Source: Ascoidea asiatica (lineage: Eukaryota; Ascomycota; Saccharomycetes; Ascoideales; Ascoideaceae). From it: a DNA stretch of 64,000 nucleotides. This document shows, piece by piece, positions 1 through 11,531 of this stretch. The stretch lies in the NCBI GenBank assembly GCA_001600695.1, contig BCKQ01000004.1, positions 248,001 to 312,000 on the forward strand, in the 5' to 3' direction. The notes beneath the pieces were generated by a model. That model saw only the letters and a list, made by a program, of their open reading frames with translations, made no database searches and was not told the origin of the DNA. A program made the position numbers and the translations under genes. Position 1 is the first letter of the stretch. Each line of letters starts with the position of its first letter.

Positions 1-37
1 AGAGCTAAATTACTTTTCCATTCCTTCTACGGAAGTT

Positions 38-614
38 GTTTTGTGTTTTGTGTTTTATGTTTTGTGTTTGATGCTCTGCGTTCTGCGTTCTGCGTTCTGC
101 GTTCTTACTTCTATTTTGCGTTGCATTATAAACTATTTGCGCTTTAGTTTCGCCAATTGGTTTTGTGTTATGCTTTTGCGTTAAGCTTATAGATTTTGTG
201 TTTCGCAGAAGAACCGCAATTGAGCAGCTTTTTATTTCGGCGTTACTATTTTTGTGGTATACATTTTGCGTTATACGTTTTCTATCATGCATTTTGCTTT
301 TAGCTTTCCGCGATGGGCGGAATGCGTTTTTAATTTATTTATGCGTTCTTAATTTTGCGCGTTTCTCTTATTGTTCGAAGTTCAGCGTTGGTCATATGAA
401 GCTCCGCATTTCGCACACATAGTTTTGGAGATCAATCATTATGTGTTTTGTTCTTGTTTTGCGTTTGGTTTGCAATTCTAATTCTGCGTTTACATTTGCG
501 GGATGCGTTTTGCGTTACGCGTCTTTAGCATGCGCATTCAGTATTGCGTTGTTAAATGTGCGCTCTATATTTTGCGTTATTCATTCCATTTTTTCCCGCG
601 GTCTGGGTTTTGCG
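38..614 (+). repeat. Degenerate 7-bp TTYTGYG minisatellite
   Basis: The stretch begins with TTTTGTG variants (about 38-70), continues as four tandem TTCTGCG-type units (74-101), and then shows dispersed TTTTGCG copies near 114, 174, 264, 353, 457, 509, 570 and 608. All copies lie on one strand; the complement CGCAAAA is not seen here. The region is G/T-rich compared with the AT-rich surroundings. It holds short open frames made of the repeat, which I do not consider genes. It may continue left of the window. Confidence 0.7.
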
Positions 615-2481
<1,867 letters not shown>

Positions 2482-2924
2482 TAAATAAAATTTCAACACA
2501 TTTATTCATTTTTTAAATATTCTGTCATTCCCAATTATATAACAATAAAACATATATTCATCGTGTAAAATACTTTTCTAAATCCAATATGGTTCTATTA
2601 TCATTTTTGATAATTGATATTATAAAATGATTTGAATATCTGATTTTATATAATTATTGTAGTTCAACCATAGGTAACATTATAAAAATCCGAAAGTTTA
2701 CCGTAAATGCTTAACTTTCTCTGCAAATAGCCAATCACTTTATTCCAGTCGCAAAAGGCTAATTTTACAACAAACAATAACAAAGCCAAAATTCACGAGT
2801 GATTCAAAGTTTGTAGAGAACAAGAAGAATAAAAATAAGAATATCATTTAAAACAGAATAAAACAATTGACAAAGAGAAGTTGTCATTAAAGAGTTATTA
2901 TATTCTCTTATTCATATATTAACA
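2482..2924. other. ERG11-OPA3 intergenic region
   Basis: This stretch holds the ERG11 3' end and the OPA3 promoter. A CCAATCA at 2731-2737 could be a HAP-complex site, reasonable before a mitochondrial gene but not proven. No other gene is seen. Confidence 0.5.
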
Positions 2925-3606
2925 ATGAGTGGCATTGGAATCAAACTTTTTTCTGTTTTGTTGAGGCAAATATCCAAGCCTATGGCAGTAAGTTTAAAAT
3001 CTGATTGTTTTTTTTTGTTATATAATATATAGAAGAGAATATTTTATACTAATAACTTTGAAATTGTGGTTAATATAGAATAATTTAAAAGCAGCAGCTT
3101 TTAAAAGTGATAAATTCAAAAGAGTTTGTATAAGCATTGCTCAAAAAGTTCATTCAACAGACGTTAAATTAAGAATGAGATTATTAGGAGAAAAACATAG
3201 AGTTGATATGACACCAAGTAAAATAAGACCATTAAATGAAGCAAAAGCTCTTGAGAATGCAGCCTATTTTCTTTCAGAAGGATTTGTATTTAGTGTTGCA
3301 GGATCAATAATTTTATTTGAAGGATATAGATCAAGAATGAAAGAATTAGATAGAAGAGAAAATATTTCCGATGATATAAAAGCACTTCAAGATGAAATAA
3401 ATTATATTAAGAATAAATTAGATGAATATAATGTTAAATTAGATGATTATAAATTACCTGAAGAATTAAGACCTGCAATATTGAAATTTAATGATATCAA
3501 ACTTGAAGAAGTTAGAGATAAAAATAAAATTGATAAAGAAATGAAAATTGATAAAGATGAAAATAAGAATGATAAAGCAATATTAGTATCAAAGAAAGTA
3601 AATTGA
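2925..3606 (+). CDS. OPA3: OPA3-like mitochondrial protein (one intron)
   Basis: The gene is spliced. Exon 1 is 2925-2987, ending after codon 21; the intron is 2988-3078, with donor GTAAGT, branch-like TACTAAT at 3047-3053 and acceptor TATAG; exon 2 is 3079-3606. The joined product is 196 aa. Its start, with LLRQISKPMA across the junction into NNLKAAA, and the VKLRMRLLG stretch match the OPA3 family of small mitochondrial membrane-associated proteins, whose human member is mutated in optic atrophy type 3. A hydrophobic segment follows (AAYFLSEGFVFSVAGSIILF), then a charged coiled-coil tail. The Lys/Asp-rich C-terminus is variable in the family. Biochemical function is not established. OPA3 ends facing the reductase gene. 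Confidence 0.85.
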
Positions 3607-3985
3607 ATGAATGAATCAGTGAGGTATTAGAATAAATGGATCAGCTTATGAGTTTAGATTGAATTCGAAATTCAATTTAAAGTCAACGATAATAATGTAA
3701 ATTGATACTTTTTTTTTTTAACTAAAAAAAAAAGTTAAAATAGTAATTAATGTAAATAATTAAAAGTTAGAGAAAGCAAAGGCAAAAAAATGTGTATTTT
3801 TGAAATTTATAAAATGAGATAAGATTATTAAATTATAGAGTTATAGAATTTAGAGTTTTTGAAATAAAAGAAAATAAAAGAAAATAAAAGAGAATGAATT
3901 AGAATAGAATGAATATAAACAAAGAGAATCGAAAATTAAAACGTAAAAAGTGAAACATAATATATACAATTTTTTTTTTTTCCAT
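3607..3985. other. Convergent 3' region with 10-bp repeat
   Basis: A+T-rich space between two converging genes. It contains three copies of GAAATAAAAG/AAAATAAAAG at 3861-3890 and poly-A/T tracts likely to act in 3'-end formation. No gene is seen. Confidence 0.5.
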
Positions 3986-4987
3986 CTATAAAACAAAGAT
4001 ATTTTCATCATTTAAACCATAATCTAATAAAGAAGTTTTTACAAGATTATTAAAATCCTTTGGACCAGCAATTAATAATTTTATATTATTTTTTGAAAAA
4101 TCATTTAAATATTGATCTAATAAAGGTTTAATAGTTGAATAATTAAATAAACCGATAGAATAATTAACATTTAAATTATTTCTTAAATTTTGTACATGAT
4201 CAATTTCAGATTTTAAATATATATCTTTTTCAGAATTTGAGAAAGTAATTAAAGATAAATTTAAAGATATTGGAGATTCTAATATTACTCTTAACATTGG
4301 AGTTATTCCAGAACCACCAGAAATCATTAATAAATGACTTTTTTCAATAAAATCAGCATTATCAAAAACGGAAGGTAAGAAATTTGAAGGTAATCTACCA
4401 ACAGGACCTTTAAAATGAACCATTTGATGAATTGGTAAAGAAGCAAAAGTTCTTGAAACTGAACCTTGAGGATAAGATTTTATTAACAAATCAAATTTAC
4501 CCTTTTCATATTTTGAAGATATTGGAGTATAATAACGTATAACTTCTTCAGTTTCTAAATTTGAAATTTTGCTAAAAATTATATCCTTTTCAGATTCATT
4601 TGCTTTGATTAATTGATTTTGTAAACTTATGAAAGTTGAATTATCTTTTGGTAATAACATTTTACATGCTAAATGATGACCCAAAGGAATTTTTATAGAC
4701 TCATTTTTATTATGTAATTTAAATTTATAGATAGCAGTATCTTTTGTAATTATAGTTTTTTCAATTAATTCGAACTTTCTGAAGACTTTTGAAGATAAAG
4801 ATTCATCTTTTTTGAAATAAATTTTTAAAAATCTATAAGATAAAAGAGCAAGAACTAAAGATACACCTCCTGCAAATACTTTTAGATCATATGACAAAGC
4901 AGAACCAAAAAGAATAAAAAAAGAAGGTATGAATATTCCATGAAGAGGAGTATTTTCCACTTTATCTCTTTTTCCAAGACTGCTCAT
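3986..4987 (-). CDS. NADH-cytochrome b5 reductase family protein (Pga3/Aim33-like)
   Basis: A 333-aa FAD/NAD(P)-binding oxidoreductase. An N-terminal membrane segment lies at about 17-50. The FAD-binding motif RYYTPIS (near 150) is followed by GSVSRTFASL and FKGPVG. The pyridine-nucleotide motif GGSGITPMLRVI lies near 221. The C-terminus ends on a short IFVL, as is typical of the family. The PIS and GGSGITP spellings resemble the Pga3/Aim33 branch more than Cbr1 or mitochondrial Mcr1, but the paralogue cannot be assigned firmly. The usual CGPP nucleotide-binding motif reads AGPK here. Such enzymes pass electrons from NADH to cytochrome b5 or similar acceptors at the ER, outer mitochondrial membrane or plasma membrane. 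Confidence 0.85.
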   Translation of the reverse strand: MSSLGKRDKVENTPLHGIFIPSFFILFGSALSYDLKVFAGGVSLVLALLSYRFLKIYFKKDESLSSKVFRKFELIEKTIITKDTAIYKFKLHNKNESIKIPLGHHLACKMLLPKDNSTFISLQNQLIKANESEKDIIFSKISNLETEEVIRYYTPISSKYEKGKFDLLIKSYPQGSVSRTFASLPIHQMVHFKGPVGRLPSNFLPSVFDNADFIEKSHLLMISGGSGITPMLRVILESPISLNLSLITFSNSEKDIYLKSEIDHVQNLRNNLNVNYSIGLFNYSTIKPLLDQYLNDFSKNNIKLLIAGPKDFNNLVKTSLLDYGLNDENIFVL

Positions 4988-5494
4988 CTTTGTTAGATTG
5001 TAGTTATGATTATGAGTATGATTATGACTGATATTATTGTCTATTGATTATTGAATATAAAGCACTGATGAAATAAACTAAACTAAGATAAACAAAGATA
5101 AACTAAAATAAACTAGAATAGAGCGTACTTATACCAATTCTAAAAGCATTTCAAAACATCCGTGAAAAAGTCTGCTCGTTTCCAGAGCGTGTTTTAGAAT
5201 CCACGGCGAGAGAAGTGCAGCGGATGCAAATCTGGCGCTGTTTGAGTGGCCAAAGCGAAAGAGAAAAGAAGGTCCAAGGAAGAAGATATAAAAGAAGCTA
5301 CAAGATAGAAGAGAAAAAAGAGGAAGAAGAAAGTATAAATACACATCAAAGATACTCCAATTGAAGAGGTGCCAGTCTAGTTAGAGTATTCTGGTTTTGC
5401 TTCATTTCCGATTGATACTTTCTCTGTTTGCTGAAAAAGAAGAAATTGCTAGTCTGGGATTTGTTTTTTTCATTCAATCCATCATCTACAGAAG
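4988..5494. other. Divergent promoter region, reductase gene / SSK1
   Basis: The region has AAACTAAGATAAAC-type repeats (about 5080-5120), then a patch richer in G+C (5140-5260) containing GCTGTTTGAGTGGCCAAAGC (5237-5256). That word recurs almost exactly at 40353. A pyrimidine-rich leader precedes the SSK1 ATG. No gene is seen. Confidence 0.5.
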
Positions 5495-8080
5495 ATGTCT
5501 TTTAGGAATAAAAATGTTGCAAATGTTGCAAATACTCCCATGAAAGATAAAATAAGAGTCTGGATCAAGAGAAATAATGAATCTCCAACTTCGGTTTTGA
5601 TAGATCAATATGCTTTGATAGATGATTTGAAATTTCTCATAATTCAAAGATTTCCAAATACTTTAGGTAGAAATTGTGATACTTCGCAATTGAATATATA
5701 TTACAATTCAAATCTAATCAATCAATCTCAAGCTCAATCACCATCTCAATCTCAGTTTCATAGTCATAATCAAGATAATACTCCTGAGAATTATTTTAAT
5801 ACTCTTTCTTCAAGTACAACAATTCCAAATACCACTACTTCTAATACTATTAATCAATTACCACATAAGCCTGAATCACGTAGATCTTCAACGTTTTTAT
5901 CAAAAATTTCAAGTCATTTAACTTTTCATTCAAAATTAAATAATTTATTATCATCTGATTTACAATTATTATCTCCGGATACAAATATTTTTAATTTTAT
6001 CAAAGAAAATTTCTCTTTTCAAATGCAACCCAAAGATGCTTTCATAATTACAATTTCTCCTTCATCTACTTCATCTTCTTCAACAACTCAATTTGATAAT
6101 AAATCTTCTTATTTTTCAACTTCAAATATTGAAAATGATAAATATGATAAACCTGATATAAATAGTATAAGTAATATAAATATCATAAATAATAAATTTG
6201 ATAAAAATGATCAAAATTTATTAAAACCAAATTTTAGTTTCAAAAATCAGCAATCAAATAATTCTCAAAGATCTTCTGTAATTATATCAAATGACTCTTC
6301 ATTATTTCATTCAAATTCTTTAGATCAAAAAGATACTTCATTATTATCTCAGTCAATTGAAACTCCTTTAAAAAAATCAAAATCTTTATTAAGAAGTAGA
6401 AATAAATTTAAAAAAGATAAAAATAAAGAAAAAGAAGATAAAGAAGATAAAGATAAAAATAGAGAAATTGAAAGAGATAAAGAAAAGGAGAGAGAAAAAG
6501 AAATACAAAAACAAAATGAGATACAAAATGAAAAGGATAAAGAAAGAGAAAGAGAAAGAGAGAAACGAAAACATAGAAATTCATTCCATGAGAAAATTGT
6601 AAAATTTGATTCTCCAAATAATTTTTTATTAACTTCTGATAAAAAAAGCAATAAAAACCTAAACAAATTTAAAGAATTATCTACTGAATTTAAAAAAATC
6701 AAAGAAATCAAGTTTGATAAAAATAATACTAATAAAGAACCCTCTAATTCAATTTCAAAAAATGATGAAAAATTAAAAAATTTTGCAAATAATGATTTAT
6801 CTTTACAATCATGTATTTCCAATCGTTCCTCTGTTACCTCTAATGAAAATTCATTAACAAAGACTCAATCTTCAAATACTATAATTTCTTCTTCTTCAAT
6901 AAATAATCCTCCAAATAATAATAATCAATCAATTAATAAACTTTCAAGAATATCAACTAATAGTTCAACAATAAAAAAAAGGCCAAGAGTTAAAACAAGA
7001 GGTTCAATAGTTGATACATATCCTTCTTTTCATTCTCCAACTGATTATCATTTAAGAACAATGAGTGTTGATGAAAATCTGGATAGAAATCACTCTTCTC
7101 CAATTTCTTATCATCATTCAAAAAATCTGTCAAGTCCTTCTATAGCCTTGGGTTCTAGACCGAACTTAAGATTTAAAAAAAACTCAATAAGTAGTACTCA
7201 TTCAAATAATACAGGAAATTCTGACTTTTTAATTAATTCAAATCCAATAAATCCAAATCCAAATCCAAATAAACCAATTTCTTTGAATAATTCTTCTGAA
7301 AAACTGTCAACAACAGATGTAACAGTTATTCCATCTACTTCTTCATCATTAGAACAAAAATCTAGTCATGAAGGAAAGTTAAAAAAAAATTATAAAATTT
7401 CTATTAATAAACCATTTAAAAAAGTTTATTTTTATAATCCTGCTGTAAAAGTTGTTCCAAGAATGAAAGTTTTATTAGTTGAAGATAATATTGTTAATAT
7501 GACTATTCTTAGAAAGTATTTCGAAGCAAATGAAATACCTCATCAATTTGTTTCTAATGGTAGAGAAGCTGTTCATGAATTTCGAAAAGGTGGTTATCAA
7601 ATAATTTTTATGGATTTACAATTACCTAAAATTAGTGGGGTTTCTGCAACCAAAAGAATTAGAAGATTAGAAGAACTTAATGGTATAACATATCTTTCAA
7701 AAAATAAATTCAATGAACAACAAAAAGAGAAACAAAAACAAAAAGAAGGAAAAAAAGAGGAAAAAAGTACAAGTAAAGTTAAAACAAAATCAGGTAAAGA
7801 AAAAGCCGATTTTTATAAATTAGATAAATCTAAATTTCATAGCCCAGTTGTTATTGTTGCTCTTACGGCTAATTCAAGTACAGATGATAGAAAAGAGGCA
7901 TTAAATGCAGGATGTAATGATTATCTATTAAAACCAGTAAATTTTCAATGGCTAACAAATAAATTAGTTGAATGGGGTTGTATGCAAAGTTTAATAAATT
8001 TTGATAGTTGGAAAGATGAAGATTCTAATGGTAGAATATGTTTTAATACACCAGTATTTCAAATTGGTAATAAAAGGTAA
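5495..8080 (+). CDS. SSK1: Ssk1-type response regulator of the HOG osmostress pathway
   Basis: The 861-aa product has a conserved N-terminal block (KIRVWIKRNNESPTSVLIDQ), a long Ser/Asn-rich middle with a Lys/Glu/Asp/Arg tract (about 305-365), and a C-terminal receiver domain from about 657. The receiver shows the acidic pocket in LLVEDN, the phospho-acceptor Asp707 in IIFMDLQLP, the conserved Thr region ALTAN and the Lys in YLLKPVN. About 60 residues rich in Lys/Glu/Gln are inserted at 722-782 between the acceptor and the rest of the fold. In yeasts unphosphorylated Ssk1 activates the Ssk2/Ssk22 MAPKKKs, and phosphotransfer from Sln1-Ypd1 keeps it off. The partners are not in this window. 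Confidence 0.93.
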   Translation: MSFRNKNVANVANTPMKDKIRVWIKRNNESPTSVLIDQYALIDDLKFLIIQRFPNTLGRNCDTSQLNIYYNSNLINQSQAQSPSQSQFHSHNQDNTPENYFNTLSSSTTIPNTTTSNTINQLPHKPESRRSSTFLSKISSHLTFHSKLNNLLSSDLQLLSPDTNIFNFIKENFSFQMQPKDAFIITISPSSTSSSSTTQFDNKSSYFSTSNIENDKYDKPDINSISNINIINNKFDKNDQNLLKPNFSFKNQQSNNSQRSSVIISNDSSLFHSNSLDQKDTSLLSQSIETPLKKSKSLLRSRNKFKKDKNKEKEDKEDKDKNREIERDKEKEREKEIQKQNEIQNEKDKEREREREKRKHRNSFHEKIVKFDSPNNFLLTSDKKSNKNLNKFKELSTEFKKIKEIKFDKNNTNKEPSNSISKNDEKLKNFANNDLSLQSCISNRSSVTSNENSLTKTQSSNTIISSSSINNPPNNNNQSINKLSRISTNSSTIKKRPRVKTRGSIVDTYPSFHSPTDYHLRTMSVDENLDRNHSSPISYHHSKNLSSPSIALGSRPNLRFKKNSISSTHSNNTGNSDFLINSNPINPNPNPNKPISLNNSSEKLSTTDVTVIPSTSSSLEQKSSHEGKLKKNYKISINKPFKKVYFYNPAVKVVPRMKVLLVEDNIVNMTILRKYFEANEIPHQFVSNGREAVHEFRKGGYQIIFMDLQLPKISGVSATKRIRRLEELNGITYLSKNKFNEQQKEKQKQKEGKKEEKSTSKVKTKSGKEKADFYKLDKSKFHSPVVIVALTANSSTDDRKEALNAGCNDYLLKPVNFQWLTNKLVEWGCMQSLINFDSWKDEDSNGRICFNTPVFQIGNKR

Positions 8081-8539
8081 AAGAATCCTCCTTTTTTTTT
8101 TTTTACTTCTCTTTTTCGTTTTATTTTAATGAAATTATAATATAATTTTCAAATAAATATTTATAGTCAATATATATCAGGTGTTGTGATGGCAGATAAT
8201 AGATAAGATAAAAGTAAATAATTTTTTCATGAAATATATATTTATATATTGTATCTGTATGGTGTATCTATTTATATACATAATATATAAATATAAATTT
8301 ACCTGTTGATTTCAAAAAAGGAGTAAAATAAAACATAAAATTAAAGTCGAAATAAAAAATTAGCTAAAAAATTGTTCCCAAGATAAGTTAAGTGAAAGCC
8401 CCTATGTAATCGTTAGTAGAAAGTAATCATTAGTATAAAATCAAAACAAAAACAAAAAACAAATAAAACAAAAAAAACAAGTAAACAAAAATAAAAGGGT
8501 ATAAAAGGTTATAAAAAGATATGAAAATTAAAAGAAGAG
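8081..8539. other. Convergent 3' region SSK1/MHO1
   Basis: A/T-rich spacer between converging genes, with poly-T just after SSK1 and ATATATA-rich stretches (8160-8300) that could serve as polyadenylation efficiency elements. No gene is seen. Confidence 0.5.
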
Positions 8540-9565
8540 TTAAATTACACAATATAAACTTGCATAACTAACACTACTTTCATTTGGATTCATAACTTGA
8601 GAACTTTGAGAATAACCTATGAAATTGAAAAGATTATTTTTTTTACAATTTTCATAATTATCATAATCTTCATCATCTTCATCGCTATCATAATTTTCAT
8701 CATTTATAATATTTTCATTTTTATAGGATTGAATAGATAATAAAAGTAATTCAATTGGTTTTTGACCACAAATTGTATTACCAGTTTCTTCAATATAATT
8801 TTTCCAAAGAATTGGATTACCATTATTTAGGACTTTTATTGCAACATTATCAAGATATTGAATAGATTTATAAATTGGTAAAGAATAATTATTATAATTT
8901 TTTGAAGTAATATTTATAATATCATCAAGTGAATAATTTTTTAAATAAGTAATATAATTGAATCTTTTACCCCAATGACAAAAATCAGAACTTATAATAA
9001 AAGCAAAAGATTTATCATTTAAATAATTAGATAAAATTTTTGAAATTTTCATTAAGATATTATCAGATAAATGAGAAATCATTAATGGTATAATTTCAGG
9101 TAAATCTATATTATTTTTTTTTGAAAATTTATAAATAAAAGGTAAATGTAATTCAAAAGAATGTTCATTTTTATCATCATTTGAATTCATTAATTCGAAA
9201 TGATTTTTTGTTGAATTATTTTTAATTAAATTATTGATTAAGATTTTATCAGTTTTTAAATTACCAATTGGAGTATTATAATAATCATAATTTGTTGTTA
9301 AAATTTTATCTTTAAAATAAATATGATGAGAAGGACCTAAAATAAAGATTTTTTTAATATTTTTTAAATCTAAAGTTGAATAAGATTGTGCTAAAACTTT
9401 ACCAGAATAATCATAACCAGCATGAGGACCAATAATACATCTTGCATTTTTAACTGAATTTTTAATATTTGCAGAATTTATAAAAAAATCTAGTTGAGAA
9501 TTTAAAGAATCTTTTGAACCTGGATACCAAGTACCAGCATGAGTAGCAGGACGAGATAAAACCAT
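8540..9565 (-). CDS. MHO1: Memo-family protein (Mho1)
   Basis: The 341-aa product matches the Memo/AMMECR1-associated family throughout: RPATHAGTWYPG at the start, CIIGPHAGYDYSG, ILGPSHHIYF, SSDFCHWGKRFNY and GNTICGQKPIELL. These hold the His, Asp and Cys residues that form the metal-binding pocket in human Memo1. An acidic Asp/Glu stretch near the C-terminus (about 290-310) is a local insertion. Human Memo acts in cell motility and copper/redox chemistry, and the yeast homologue has been linked to invasive growth. The enzymatic reaction is not firmly established. No signal peptide is seen, so it is probably cytosolic. Confidence 0.9.
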   Translation of the reverse strand: MVLSRPATHAGTWYPGSKDSLNSQLDFFINSANIKNSVKNARCIIGPHAGYDYSGKVLAQSYSTLDLKNIKKIFILGPSHHIYFKDKILTTNYDYYNTPIGNLKTDKILINNLIKNNSTKNHFELMNSNDDKNEHSFELHLPFIYKFSKKNNIDLPEIIPLMISHLSDNILMKISKILSNYLNDKSFAFIISSDFCHWGKRFNYITYLKNYSLDDIINITSKNYNNYSLPIYKSIQYLDNVAIKVLNNGNPILWKNYIEETGNTICGQKPIELLLLSIQSYKNENIINDENYDSDEDDEDYDNYENCKKNNLFNFIGYSQSSQVMNPNESSVSYASLYCVI

Positions 9566-10021
9566 TTCTTTAACAAATAAGTTAATAAGATAAAAAAAGA
9601 AACTAAATATAAAAAAAAAGGAGAATAAAAAGAGTAGAAAAATTTATATTATTTCGTAATGTTTATATGATTTGTAAGATTTAAAAGAAGCAAAAACAAC
9701 AAAACAAGGAGAAACTTCGGTAAAAATAATTGTATTTTATTCTAATTTATTCTAATTTATTTTAAATCACCAGAAATTTCACCAGCGATAAGAAAAGAAG
9801 ATAAGAAAATAAAAAGCCAGGTGATCAGCCCGGAAATCTGTCGGCTTTCAGCTGAATAAATTGCCTTTTTAATATAATTTTTGTGGTGGTGGCTTCAAAC
9901 GTAAGTTTGTGTTTTTTGGGGGTGAGCGAGGTGATTTCAATTACTAGACTGGGTATGTAAAGCTAACGTTAGGGGTTATGTAATATTAGATACTACACTA
10001 CTACAATATTTATTAGGATAT
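9566..10021. other. MHO1 upstream / SUI2 3' region
   Basis: Contains the MHO1 promoter. A TTCTAATTTATTCTAATTTATT direct repeat lies near 9738, and a perfect 10-bp palindrome CTAACGTTAG is at 9963-9972, followed by a telomere-like AGGGGTTA. No gene is seen. Confidence 0.5.
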
Positions 10022-10930
10022 TTACTCTTCATCAGAATCTTCATCACCAGACACTTCCTGAGCTCTTTTTTCTTCATTTTCCATTAAAGCTTCTAATTCA
10101 GCATCATCATTAGCAGTAACAGCTTTTGGACTCATTTTAATTCTACATTCTCCATCGAATTTTTCAATTTCTTCTTTAATAGTTTGAATTGCTTCTTCTA
10201 ATAAATGAATACCTTTTTCTTTATCAAGACTTTGAGTTGATAAAACATATAAAGGTGCAGCAATTAATTTTGCTTTAATTTCAATATGAGGAATTGAAAC
10301 AGATTCACCAGCTCTTAAAGCCTTTTTTATTGCTTCAACACCTTGAATATGAAAACAAGAAACTTCAATATCTGCTCTAATTTTTGTTGCTTGTGGTGTT
10401 AATCTTCTTGCAACATAAGTTTTTAATTCTTCTAATAAATCATTTGAAGGAGATTTAATATCTTCAAATACTTCTGGATTTGTAATTGAAGATTTAAAAG
10501 CATCATATGCATTACCATATTTTCGACTTAATGGCCATCCAATTGATTTATATAAAGTTTCTAAAGGTACATTAAATTTTTCAGCACAATGACGTAAAAT
10601 TGAATGAACTGCTTTACCTTTTGAATATCTTTCTTCACATTTTCTAGCATCTTCTTGTGATACATTACTTTTACTTAAATCAATATATCCTTTTTCTTTA
10701 TCAACTCTTAAAACTGCTAAAACTTCATTTTTACCAACTCTGATTAATTTTTGAATAGATCTAATACGACGTCTTGTTAATTCTGATAATAATACCATAC
10801 CTTCTAAATTATCATATTCTAATAATTTAACATATGCTCCCATTTCTTCAATTTGTTGTACATTTACCATTACAATCTCTCCAATTTCTGGAAATTTATT
10901 TTCATAAAATCTACAATTTGTTGTACTCAT
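10022..10930 (-). CDS. SUI2: Translation initiation factor eIF2 alpha subunit
   Basis: The 302-aa protein is the regulatory subunit of eIF2, which delivers initiator Met-tRNA to the 40S subunit. It starts STTNCRFYENKFPEIGEIVMVNVQQ, then has the S1 domain with GAYVKLLEYDNLEGMVLLSEL, the kinase-docking motif KGYIDLS, the alpha-helical domain, and a C-terminal domain ending in an acidic tail (SGDEDSDEE) like the CK2-phosphorylated tail of yeast eIF2alpha. The odd point is the loop LLSELTRRRIRS. The position equivalent to the regulatory Ser51 (residue 52 counting Met) is Thr, codon ACA at 10777-10775 on the minus strand. Everything around it is conserved, so a pseudogene is unlikely. Confidence 0.97.
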   Translation of the reverse strand: MSTTNCRFYENKFPEIGEIVMVNVQQIEEMGAYVKLLEYDNLEGMVLLSELTRRRIRSIQKLIRVGKNEVLAVLRVDKEKGYIDLSKSNVSQEDARKCEERYSKGKAVHSILRHCAEKFNVPLETLYKSIGWPLSRKYGNAYDAFKSSITNPEVFEDIKSPSNDLLEELKTYVARRLTPQATKIRADIEVSCFHIQGVEAIKKALRAGESVSIPHIEIKAKLIAAPLYVLSTQSLDKEKGIHLLEEAIQTIKEEIEKFDGECRIKMSPKAVTANDDAELEALMENEEKRAQEVSGDEDSDEE

Positions 10931-10931
10931 T

Positions 10932-10999
10932 TTGATATTGGATATTTGATATTTTATATTTGATATTTTATATTTGATATTTGATATTTGATATTTGAT
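10932..10999. repeat. ATATTTG / ATATTTT tandem repeat upstream of SUI2
   Basis: Directly upstream of the SUI2 start, GATATTTGATATTTTATATTT units repeat for about 68 bp with period 7. The repeat lies in the expected 5' leader and core promoter, so length variation could affect transcription or leader length. Confidence 0.8.
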
Positions 11000-11531
11000 C
11001 TGTTTCTTTTCTATTATGATTGCTATAGTATTTATGGTATTCTAGTATACTAACACTATCCTATTGTTATCCCAATAATATATCTAATCGCTATCTAAAT
11101 ACTATTTCAATAAAATGATCTCCAGACTGCTCTTCTTCTTCTTCTTCTTCTGTTTCTCCTTCTGTTTCTCCTTCGTCTTCTCTCTGAGATTATTTGTCAT
11201 TTACAAAACTGAACTTTTCAAGCAAATTTTTTCTGAGCGGATTCAAAACACACACTTAGGGCAGAAGGGACTATGTTAAGGTATATCCAGGACATTCTAG
11301 CCCCATTTCACGTGCGTCGCCGGTTGTGTGGTTCTTCTTTGTCCCGACACCGCTGGAGTTCATTTTCCTCGCTGTGATTTTGAACGATGGTGAAATCAGC
11401 GACAGAAATAAAACAACGATGATAAAGATAATAGAGAAAATAGAAATAGTTTTGAAATGGTAATTGAAATACAACTGAAATAATAACTAAATATCAATTA
11501 TATTCATATTCATCTCTTCAATATATCTTCA
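11000..11531. promoter_or_regulatory. Divergent SUI2/PUP1 promoter with E-box
   Basis: Between two divergent housekeeping genes. A CTT triplet run lies at about 11132-11150, followed by a G+C-richer patch (11240-11400) with the E-box CACGTG at 11309-11314 inside TTTCACGTGCGTCGCCGG, a plausible Cbf1-type site. I looked for an Rpn4/PACE element before PUP1 and found no good match. Confidence 0.4.
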
